A stretch of DNA of 13,334 nt from Thermotogae bacterium. Lineage in GTDB: Bacteria > Thermotogota > Thermotogae > B3-G13. The notes beneath the pieces were generated by a model. That model did no database searches and was not told where the DNA came from. It worked only from the letters and a program-made list of their open reading frames with translations. Below, piece by piece: positions 6,746-12,908 of the stretch. The position numbers and the translations under genes are program-made. The first letter of the stretch is position 1, and each line of letters begins with the position of its first letter. The stretch is taken from the NCBI GenBank assembly GCA_015486095.1, contig WFSK01000002.1, positions 1-13,334 of the forward strand, in the 5' to 3' direction.

Positions 6746-7864
6746 ATGCCAATCGTAAACGAAGAGAGATTGATCAAGAATTTCGAGAATTTAGTTTCCA
6801 TCTACAGTCCTTCCAAGAAGGAAGGAAAACTCGCAGAGTATATCAAAGATTATGCGACCAAAAGACATTGGGATTTTACTGTGGACGATGCCAATAAAGC
6901 TACGGGGGGCGATACGGGGAATATAATATGCTGGCTGCCCGGGATGTCCGATGAGTATGTCCTGGTTTCAGCGCATATGGATACTGTAGAACCTGCTGCA
7001 AATAAGAAAATCCTTATAGAAGATGGCATCATAAAGTCTGATGGTACAACGATATTGGGGGCAGATGACGAATCTGGTGTTGCAGTCATATTGGAAGTGT
7101 TGGATTACTTTTCTTCTTCTGAAAAGCCCGTAGTAGGGATAGAAGCAGTCTTTTCCATCTCTGAAGAGATAGGGCTTATTGGTGCAAAGAACCTGGATTA
7201 CAGTTTGATAAGGTCTAAGTATGCGTATATCCTGGATAGCGGAGGGCCGATCGGTACCGCCATCACGAGAGCCCCTACACATTTTAATATAGATGCTAAG
7301 ATCTACGGTGTGGCTTCTCACGCAGGTGCATCACCTGAAAAAGGGGTAAATGCCATAAAGATAGCTGCGAATGCCATATCTCGCATGAGGCTTGGGAGAA
7401 TAGATCAAGAGACAACGGCCAACATAGGTCTTATCCATGGCGGCACCGCTGTCAATATAGTACCTGATCTGGTGGAGGTGAAAGGAGAAGCAAGGAGTTT
7501 AACGGAAAGTAAAGTGAGAGAACTCGCTGAAGAGATGGAAAGGTGTTTCAAAGAAGCTGCTGAAAGAGAGGGAGGAAGAGCAGATGTGAACAGGCATTTG
7601 TCGCATAAGGGTTATTCATTTTCAGAAGAAGCCAAGACCGTCCAAGAATTTGCAAAAGCTGCAAGAGCGATTGGCATAGAACCAAGATTCGTTTCTTCGG
7701 GTGGTGGTAGTGATGCAAATGTGTACAATCAAAATGGAATAGAGGCGATCGATGTCTCAACCGGTATGACAGACGTTCATACGACACATGAATTCATAAA
7801 GATATCCGATATGATTAAATTGGCCGAGTTGATGATAGAATTATATAGGAAATGGGGCGTTTAA
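6746..7864 (+). CDS. M20-family metallopeptidase (PepT-like)
   Basis: This is a two-zinc M20 aminopeptidase/aminoacylase-type enzyme of the peptidase T-like group (YqjE-like), probably cytosolic. Its substrate cannot be told from sequence. The 372-residue product shows SAHMDTV (His77, Asp79), GADDESG (bridging Asp107), SISEEIG (Glu140 as base, Glu141), Asp164 in ILDSGG and His348 in TTHEF, so the metal site is complete. The central lid/dimerisation domain contains GVASHAGASPEKGVNA. I chose ATG 6746 because GGGGTG (6734-6739) lies 6 nt upstream and MPIVNEERL fits the family; GTG 6737, overlapping the rnc stop, would add three residues. Confidence 0.9.
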   Translation: MPIVNEERLIKNFENLVSIYSPSKKEGKLAEYIKDYATKRHWDFTVDDANKATGGDTGNIICWLPGMSDEYVLVSAHMDTVEPAANKKILIEDGIIKSDGTTILGADDESGVAVILEVLDYFSSSEKPVVGIEAVFSISEEIGLIGAKNLDYSLIRSKYAYILDSGGPIGTAITRAPTHFNIDAKIYGVASHAGASPEKGVNAIKIAANAISRMRLGRIDQETTANIGLIHGGTAVNIVPDLVEVKGEARSLTESKVRELAEEMERCFKEAAEREGGRADVNRHLSHKGYSFSEEAKTVQEFAKAARAIGIEPRFVSSGGGSDANVYNQNGIEAIDVSTGMTDVHTTHEFIKISDMIKLAELMIELYRKWGV

Positions 7865-7870
7865 AAGAAG

Positions 7871-8410
7871 ATGAATTTCGAAGAAAAGACCCTGAGATCA
7901 GAATACATATACAAGGGGAAGATCGTGAATCTAAGAGTGGATGAAGTTGAACTCCCGAATGGAAATACTTCTACAAGAGAGATAGTGGAGCATGGCGAAG
8001 CCGTGGGTATCGTAGTTTTATTCGAGCGCAAAAGGATCTTGTTGGAAAAGCAGTTCAGAAAGCCATTGGAAGATGAGTTGTTGGAGATACCCGCTGGCAA
8101 ATTGGAGCGAGGAGAGTTGCCAATATCAGGGGCAAAGCGTGAATTGCAGGAAGAAACAGGTTTTATCGACGGACAATGGAGAAAGTTGTGTGGTTTTTAT
8201 TCTTCACCTGGGTTTACGAACGAGTATCTCCACATCTTTCTCTGTGAAGACCCGAAAAAAGGAGATGCGAACCCAGATTCGGATGAATTCATAGGATTAG
8301 TCGAGGTAAAGTTGGAGGATTTGATGTCGATGATCTTCAATGAGGAGATACGGGATGCCAAGACTGTTGCAGGTATACTCGCAGCGATTTCGTATATAAA
8401 GGGGAGATAA
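7871..8410 (+). CDS. Nudix hydrolase, ADP-ribose pyrophosphatase-like
   Basis: Nudix enzymes of this type hydrolyse ADP-ribose to AMP and ribose 5-phosphate, clearing a reactive metabolite. The 179-residue product has a complete Nudix box from Gly76 to Phe98, with REL, QEE and TGF in the required spacing. The segment before it (EKQFRKPLEDELLEIPAGKLE) is typical of the ADP-ribose pyrophosphatase (NudF/YqkG) subgroup, and about 16 residues after the box comes the expected SSPGFTNE. The ATG is 6 nt after the peptidase stop, with only a weak purine-rich AAAGAAG upstream. Substrate is inferred from subgroup similarity. Confidence 0.9.
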   Translation: MNFEEKTLRSEYIYKGKIVNLRVDEVELPNGNTSTREIVEHGEAVGIVVLFERKRILLEKQFRKPLEDELLEIPAGKLERGELPISGAKRELQEETGFIDGQWRKLCGFYSSPGFTNEYLHIFLCEDPKKGDANPDSDEFIGLVEVKLEDLMSMIFNEEIRDAKTVAGILAAISYIKGR

Positions 8411-8412
8411 AA

Positions 8413-9051
8413 TTGGAAGGTGAGAGTGTAAATGTTATCGTAAACGGCAAGAATATTTCTTATTCTTTAAGTCCCAGCAGTACCTTAGGAGAACTGGTAA
8501 ATAGTTTTGTTGAAAAATACAAGAAGATGAATATGCTTCTTACCTCTCTCAAGCGAGAAAAGCAAACGATTCCAATCGACCATGTTTCTGAATTGAAGGA
8601 TTCCCAACTCGTCAATGGGGAGACCATAGAGATGAAGTTCGTCGATATGAAAGAATATACTATAAATACCATAGATACAGCGTTAGAATATATCGAGAGG
8701 GCAAAGAGAAATTGCTACACGGTGAATGAACTCTTCACAAGCGGTGATATCAATAAGGGTTTGCAGCAATTCCAATATTTGTTAGAGGGTATCCAGGCGA
8801 TTAACTCGATATTGAGTGGTATTTTAAAATTGATGGGTAGCGATTTAAGTGAGAAAGATCTCGCTTATCTCAACGTCAGTGAGACCATGAAACGGATAGG
8901 AGATATTTTACCTAAATTGGAAAATGCTCTTAAGACTGGTGACTACGTTTCCGTTGGAGATATTGTAGAGTACGAAATACCGGATGAGTTAACCCTGTAC
9001 GAAGGCATCATGCAGAAGATAAAAGGTGTGCTTTCCAGGAAGGTGGATTGA
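8413..9051 (+). CDS. Uncharacterised protein, probable beta-grasp N-terminus plus helical domain; fliS neighbour
   Basis: I do not recognise a named family. The start is TTG 8413 with GGGGAG (8401-8406) 6 nt upstream; no ATG or GTG gives a comparable start. Residues about 5-78 look like a ubiquitin-like beta-grasp unit: a strand pair VNVIVNGKNISYSL, a helix TLGELVNSFVEKYKK, then strands ending in NGETIEMKFVD. Residues 80-212 are predicted to be mainly alpha-helical, with the segment GDYVSVGDIVEYEIPDEL near the end. No signal peptide or membrane segment is seen. Its stop touches the fliS start (TGAATG), so the two are probably co-translated; a flagellar chaperone or co-chaperone role is inference from position and helical content only. 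Confidence 0.8.
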   Translation: MEGESVNVIVNGKNISYSLSPSSTLGELVNSFVEKYKKMNMLLTSLKREKQTIPIDHVSELKDSQLVNGETIEMKFVDMKEYTINTIDTALEYIERAKRNCYTVNELFTSGDINKGLQQFQYLLEGIQAINSILSGILKLMGSDLSEKDLAYLNVSETMKRIGDILPKLENALKTGDYVSVGDIVEYEIPDELTLYEGIMQKIKGVLSRKVD

Positions 9052-9474
9052 ATGTTAAACGCAAGGAATGCATATGCGAGTTATAGGGAAAAGCAGATAA
9101 TGACAGCCACTCCAGAGCAGCTCATCTCGTTGATGTACAAAGAAAGTATATTGAGTTGCAAAAGGGCATTGGAGGCTTTTGAGAATCGGGATATATCTTC
9201 TATCAACGATTCCATTATTAAAGCTGAATCTCTGATAATAGAACTCTTGTCTTCGCTCGACGAAGAAAAAGGTGGAGAAATAGCGAAGAATCTAAAGGCA
9301 CTCTACATTTATATGTACAGACGTCTGGTAGAGGCAAATTCGAAGAAGGAAGAAATCGGTGTAAGAGAGGTGTTATCTCTGTTGAGCGAACTATCCGCTA
9401 CCTGGGATGAAGCCATGAAGAAGGCGAATAAGGAAAAAACTGTGGCCGATAAAGTTGTCGATGGCAAGAGATGA
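9052..9474 (+). CDS. fliS: Flagellar export chaperone FliS
   Basis: FliS binds flagellin in the cytoplasm, prevents premature polymerisation and delivers it to the type III export gate. The 140-residue, all-helical product has the family start NAYASYREKQIMTATPEQLI, then a MYKESILSCKRALEAF helix. The central SSLDEEKGGEIAKNLKALY and LLSELSATWDEA near the C-terminus also match the family. AAGGTGG (9040-9046) lies 5 nt before the ATG. No flagellin or cap gene is adjacent; it sits between the uncharacterised protein and a GNAT gene, separate from any larger flagellar cluster in view. Confidence 0.93.
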   Translation: MLNARNAYASYREKQIMTATPEQLISLMYKESILSCKRALEAFENRDISSINDSIIKAESLIIELLSSLDEEKGGEIAKNLKALYIYMYRRLVEANSKKEEIGVREVLSLLSELSATWDEAMKKANKEKTVADKVVDGKR

Positions 9475-10306
9475 TTCATTTCAACTCGGCTCGGCGTGTA
9501 TGCTAAACACAAAGGAGATCGTTCGATTTGTCAACGATGTCTTTGCCGACTATCCTATACCTATCAGGTGGAGAAAAGATGAGTTCCCACTCGATCTCAA
9601 AGAGAACTCCATAGATCTCTCATTGTCGAAGATAGCTTTGATGAATGAAGAACTCGTAGGACTCCTTCTGCTATGCAATCGACATCCTATTTCGAGGATA
9701 GACGTGATGGGAGTAAGAAGACATTTCAGAGGCAAGGGAATAGGAAGTCTTCTCCTCGAGTCGGTACTCGAAGAGGGTAGGAAAAAAGGGTTTAAGGAAA
9801 TGATACTCGAAGTTATCTCGACCGATTTAGAAGTTATCAGATTTTATGCTAAACATGGCTTTCGCAAGAGAAGAAGACTCCTGTCTTATATGATGAAGAT
9901 CGAGCGATACGAAAAACCGAACATTTCCGTGGTACCTATGAACTTTGAAGAGACGTTTCAAAAAGTGATAAATTTCGATGAAAAAAGAAATTGGCAACGT
10001 TCGTTAGAATCGATAAGGCTCTCCAAGGGAAGATACAATTACTCTTCATTTTTCGACAAAAGTGGTGAAGGTTACGTCATATGGGGCATAAACGAGGAAG
10101 GAGGTATCTTTGTGGTGGATATTGGAGGAAGAGAGGTATGTTATAACGATATGCTTAAAAGGGTTTTTATGTACCTGGCTTTTCAGAACAATGCTCGTTA
10201 TATTACGATGATGAATCTACCAGAAGATAATTTTCTTATTCCCTTGCTCAAAGAAATGAATGCTGTAGAATTATTCAGCCAATATGAGATGTGCATTACT
10301 CTTTAG
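9461..10306 (+). CDS. GNAT acetyltransferase with a degenerate second GNAT half
   Basis: GNAT enzymes transfer acetyl from acetyl-CoA to an amine; the acceptor here is unknown. In the 281-residue product the first half has the acetyl-CoA loop RGKGIG within VRRHFRGKGIGSLLLESVL and the expected RFYAKHGFRKRRRL end of motif B. The second half, from about residue 145, resembles another GNAT fold without the acetyl-CoA loop: it ends LPEDNFLIPLLKEM...FSQYEMCITL, a pattern common in tandem-GNAT proteins. ATG 9461 overlaps fliS by 14 bp and has no clear ribosome binding site, so coupling is likely. ATG 9500 is an alternative but would cut into the first strand. Confidence 0.83.
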   Translation: MARDDSFQLGSACMLNTKEIVRFVNDVFADYPIPIRWRKDEFPLDLKENSIDLSLSKIALMNEELVGLLLLCNRHPISRIDVMGVRRHFRGKGIGSLLLESVLEEGRKKGFKEMILEVISTDLEVIRFYAKHGFRKRRRLLSYMMKIERYEKPNISVVPMNFEETFQKVINFDEKRNWQRSLESIRLSKGRYNYSSFFDKSGEGYVIWGINEEGGIFVVDIGGREVCYNDMLKRVFMYLAFQNNARYITMMNLPEDNFLIPLLKEMNAVELFSQYEMCITL

Positions 10307-10308
10307 AA

Positions 10309-10533
10309 ATGATACGATTTTTCCTCCTCCTGTCGATAAGGGTTTACTTATCAGCATTTAGACTCTGCTTAGTATTAATAACTCAGAGATATGGAGTCAG
10401 CATATCTTATGAACCTGTAAAGAATAGCAGGAATGTAGCTTTATTGATGTGGTGGATCACCCTTACCCCGGAGAGTATAGCAATTGCGTTTGAGAACGAT
10501 CATATACTCGTACACAGGATACATCTCAGGTAA
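10309..10533 (+). CDS. mnhE: Short MnhE/MbhA-like antiporter subunit
   Basis: MnhE (MrpE, MbhA) is a small membrane subunit of multi-subunit Na+/H+ antiporters and related hydrogenases. The 74-residue product retains only the C-terminal part of the family: a hydrophobic stretch (about 3-28), then WWITLTPESIAIAFENDHILVHRI, which matches the conserved LTPGT...VH region with Pro-Glu-Ser for Pro-Gly-Thr. Typical members are roughly twice as long with two more N-terminal membrane segments; upstream is the end of the GNAT gene, so there is no room for them. The start is uncertain: ATG 10309 and GTG 10291 both lack a good ribosome binding site. First gene of the antiporter operon. Confidence 0.72.
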   Translation: MIRFFLLLSIRVYLSAFRLCLVLITQRYGVSISYEPVKNSRNVALLMWWITLTPESIAIAFENDHILVHRIHLR

Positions 10534-10547
10534 GTGAGGTGATAGCA

Positions 10548-10622
10548 GTGCTGTTTTCTATTGAACCAAAAACGAAGGCAAATGATCTACATATTCCGTT
10601 GAATGATAGGGGTTGGAGATGA
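10548..10622 (+). CDS. Possible 24-residue small protein or leader peptide
   Basis: GTG 10548 is preceded at 6 nt by GAGGTG (10536-10541). It opens a 24-codon frame (MLFSIEPKTKANDL...) whose TGA stop overlaps the mnhF start as ATGA, the same arrangement seen between established genes here. The peptide is soluble-looking, with no membrane segment. It may be a real microprotein, a translational coupling device for mnhF, or a remnant. No homology is claimed. Confidence 0.45.
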   Translation: MLFSIEPKTKANDLHIPLNDRGWR

Positions 10623-10876
10623 GATATATGTTCATCGTAGAGGCCCTCTTGAGTATTCTTTTGATCCTGGTATTGATCAGGATATCGATCGGCCCGACCG
10701 TTTGGGATAGACTTGCTGCATACTCATCATCGACTACAAAGGGAATAATCCTATTAGCAACGATCTCATTCTTAAAACAGGACACAACATTCTTCAACGT
10801 GGAGATCACCCTCGCTCTGTTGGCTTTGGCTTCTGTAGCAGTGATAACACATTTTCTGGAGGAAAATAACAGATGA
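10619..10876 (+). CDS. mnhF: MnhF/MbhB antiporter subunit
   Basis: MnhF (MrpF, MbhB) is a small three-helix membrane subunit of Mrp-type antiporters. The roughly 85-residue product has three hydrophobic segments and the family's loop after helix 1, RISIGPTVWDRLAAYSSSTTKG (usually RGPTxxDR). ATG 10619 is supported by AGGGG (10608-10612) at 6 nt and by ATGA overlap with the small ORF; ATG 10628, served by GGAG at 10615-10618, is nearly as good; TTG 10613 is less likely. Its stop overlaps mnhG as ATGA. Confidence 0.88.
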   Translation: MRYMFIVEALLSILLILVLIRISIGPTVWDRLAAYSSSTTKGIILLATISFLKQDTTFFNVEITLALLALASVAVITHFLEENNR

Positions 10877-11178
10877 TAAGCCTTGTTATTGGGATTATTG
10901 GTATGTTCTTTTTGTGCGTTGGAACACTCGGAGGAGTAGTATCGAAGAATTATTATGTGAGACTCCACTTCTTCGGATTATCGGATACAATAGGTGCATT
11001 TACTTTGCTAATGGCTTTTGCCCTTGCATCAAGAAATGATTGGTTCTGGTATCTGATACTCGGGTTACTTCTGCTATTCCAAGGTCCTGTGATCACCAAT
11101 CTTCTCGCTAAGGGTGCTGCTAAATCAGGCATTCGAATAGAGGAAGAAAAATGGCATTCAAAACAGCGATCACTTTGA
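10873..11178 (+). CDS. mnhG: MnhG/MbhC antiporter subunit
   Basis: MnhG (MrpG, MbhC) is a small membrane subunit of the Mrp module. The 101-residue product has three membrane segments and the conserved YYVRLHFFGLSDTIG (family form Y-x-RLH-x-x-x-x-x-D-T-x-G). The 3' end overlaps the next gene by 28 bp, and its hydrophilic tail (KSGIRIEEEKWHSK) comes from that overlap zone and the segment just before it. ATGA overlap with mnhF indicates coupled translation. Confidence 0.9.
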   Translation: MISLVIGIIGMFFLCVGTLGGVVSKNYYVRLHFFGLSDTIGAFTLLMAFALASRNDWFWYLILGLLLLFQGPVITNLLAKGAAKSGIRIEEEKWHSKQRSL

Positions 11179-11870
11179 TAGTGCTTTTCATGGGAGTTGT
11201 AACTGTATCGGCTCGTAAGGCCACAACAGGAGTTATCTTTTTTGCCATGACTTCTACTCTTGCTGCGATCTTGTTCACTCTATATAAAGCCCCTGATGTT
11301 GCACTTGCAGAAGCGGCAATAGGTGCTGCTTTTACGAGTTTCCTGTACTTGATAGCATTACAACATAAAGGAAAATTATGGGTCGCCTTGGTAGAAGTAG
11401 AAGGAGGAGTGAATGCCCTTGAGAACTGGATACTCGAGCGTTTTTGTGAGAGGCACAATCTCGAGCTGAAACTCGCTTACTACTCCGATATTTCTGAGGC
11501 AAAAGAAAAACTGAATTTGGGAGAGGTTGAAATGATCGGAGGTGGGATCGTTGCAGATCCCTCCTTCATACACACCATTCCATTTTTAGAAACGAAGCTT
11601 CTGCTACTCGCTAAATCTGATAAGGATATCGAAGAGAAAGATCTAACGAATAAAGCAGATATATTTGTCATCGATCTGATGAGATACAGGTCTCTTCTTC
11701 TCTCTGATTTTGGTTCAAAAATGAAGATCTTAAAGCAAATCGATGGTATGGGGTATGTTTTTGTTGTCAGGGAAGATGATAAGATGTTACTAAAACAATT
11801 GAACGATTTCATTTCAGAGATAAAGAATAAGGGCGAATTAAAAAAGGCGATCGGGAGGTTTATATATTGA
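11151..11870 (+). CDS. MbhD-type (DUF4040) antiporter subunit with C-terminal SBP_bac_3-like domain
   Basis: Residues 1-75 form three membrane helices of the MbhD/DUF4040 family, including YKAPDVALAEAAIGAAFTSF, the conserved core equivalent to part of the MrpA C-terminal region. Residues about 77-239 are extra and hydrophilic. They follow the pattern of a type-3 solute-binding fold: a first strand LWVALVEVEGG, a helix and strand, then AKEKLNLGEVEMIGGGIVAD, a middle FLETKLLLLAKSD segment, DLTNKADIFVID, and a terminal LNDFISEIKNKGELKKAIGRF. No signal peptide precedes it. The known MbhD subunit is about 90 residues. AGAGGAAG (11139-11146) precedes the ATG; the stop overlaps the next TTG start. 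The domain assignment is by eye; it could bind a ligand or be structural. Confidence 0.8.
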   Translation: MAFKTAITLIVLFMGVVTVSARKATTGVIFFAMTSTLAAILFTLYKAPDVALAEAAIGAAFTSFLYLIALQHKGKLWVALVEVEGGVNALENWILERFCERHNLELKLAYYSDISEAKEKLNLGEVEMIGGGIVADPSFIHTIPFLETKLLLLAKSDKDIEEKDLTNKADIFVIDLMRYRSLLLSDFGSKMKILKQIDGMGYVFVVREDDKMLLKQLNDFISEIKNKGELKKAIGRFIY

Positions 11871-12553
11871 AACGTTTTGCAAGCATAGCCACGCTTATTG
11901 GAGCAGGGATACTCTTCATATTTATCCTTATGACGAGAATTCCTCCGATGAATTCCTCCTCGATCTATGCCAAGTCGGTGTTGAGAGAAGACGGTAGTAT
12001 AAATATGGTTAGTGCCATTTATCTCGATTATCGATTATATGATTCCCTTTTCGAAGTGCTCGTCTTCACTTCGGCTATCCTTGGAGTGAGTTATTACATA
12101 GCTCACTTTCCAGAAGCTGGAGAAGTCTTTCCCTCCAACTCGAAGCTTACCTTTATCGCAATAGTTGCCTCTGCACCTATGGTGGTGTGTTGGGGAATCT
12201 ACACCCTCTTGACAGGACATATAAGTCCTGGAGGTGCCTTCAGCGGTGGAGCAATCGGTGCCAGTGGAATACTTTTTCTATCACTGGCGATCGGTTCGAG
12301 GAAAGCAGAGATGCCATTTCATAAGATGCGATTGGAGGCTCTGGAAAAATATGCCTTATTGCTTATTGCCAGTTATATAGTGTTAGGTATATTCGATAAA
12401 GGCCTTTTCTCTCCTTTGTTCTGGATTGGTATCCCTGGGGCTTTTCTCAGTGGAAGAGGTGCTATCGTTCTGAATGTTTCTATTGGCATTAAAGTCTTTG
12501 TTGGGGGTTGGGCCATACTTTATCTTTTTTCCAGACATCGGGAGAGTGTGTAA
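11867..12553 (+). CDS. mnhB: MbhE-MnhB fused antiporter subunit
   Basis: The 228-residue product joins two modules. Residues 1-80 resemble MbhE: a membrane helix, then NMVSAIYLDYRLYDSLFEVLVFTSAILGV, matching the family's NVVTAILxDYRxxDTxxE core with Ser for Thr. Residues about 92-225 are MnhB/MbhF with GHISPGGAFSGGAIGASG (117-134), the family's GH-x-x-PGG-x-F-x-GG signature. About six membrane segments are visible. Translation starts at TTG 11867, whose TGA overlap closes the previous gene; GGGAGG (11853-11858) is 8 nt upstream. It belongs to the ion-translocating part of the complex. Confidence 0.9.
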   Translation: MKRFASIATLIGAGILFIFILMTRIPPMNSSSIYAKSVLREDGSINMVSAIYLDYRLYDSLFEVLVFTSAILGVSYYIAHFPEAGEVFPSNSKLTFIAIVASAPMVVCWGIYTLLTGHISPGGAFSGGAIGASGILFLSLAIGSRKAEMPFHKMRLEALEKYALLLIASYIVLGIFDKGLFSPLFWIGIPGAFLSGRGAIVLNVSIGIKVFVGGWAILYLFSRHRESV

Positions 12554-12554
12554 A

Positions 12555-12908
12555 ATGGACATCGCTATATACATCGGATTTCTCTTAGAATTCGTAGGAA
12601 TAATTGGAACGGTTCTTAGGAAGAATCTCGTTATGAAACTCTTATCTCTGGGCATCTCCGATATTGGTGTCATTCTCATATTTATAGCAATAGGTTACCT
12701 ACCAGGTGGTGGTTCTCCCATAATCAGAGAGAATATGGAGAGATATGTAGATCCCCTACCACAAGCACTCGTTATAACTTCCATAGTGATAGGATTTGCC
12801 ACTCTATCACTTTCTTTAGTCTTCGTTATGTATTTATCCAATAGATTTCATACTGTGGATTCGACTAAATTGGAAAGGCGTGTTAGGGATGCAAGGGATA
12901 ATCCTTGA
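12555..12908 (+). CDS. mnhC: MnhC/MbhG antiporter subunit (NuoK-like)
   Basis: MnhC (MrpC, MbhG) is homologous to complex I subunit NuoK. The 117-residue product has three membrane segments and the signature VDPLPQALVITSIVIGFA (65-82). The frame is open upstream to 12474, but that stretch lies inside mnhB; ATG 12555, one base after the mnhB stop and with GGGAGAG (12540-12546) upstream, gives the expected length. A charged C-terminal tail overlaps the next gene by 20 bp. Confidence 0.92.
   Translation: MDIAIYIGFLLEFVGIIGTVLRKNLVMKLLSLGISDIGVILIFIAIGYLPGGGSPIIRENMERYVDPLPQALVITSIVIGFATLSLSLVFVMYLSNRFHTVDSTKLERRVRDARDNP

Noticed and set aside
10244..10271. Possible promoter for the antiporter operon: TTGCTC and TAGAAT, 16 bp apart, in the GNAT gene end
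   Set aside because: The -10 is good but the -35 matches only at TTG; too weak to list, though a promoter near here would make sense.
10558..10968. 136-codon minus-strand frame
   Set aside because: Antisense to mnhF and mnhG, which have clear family motifs; no supporting start signal.
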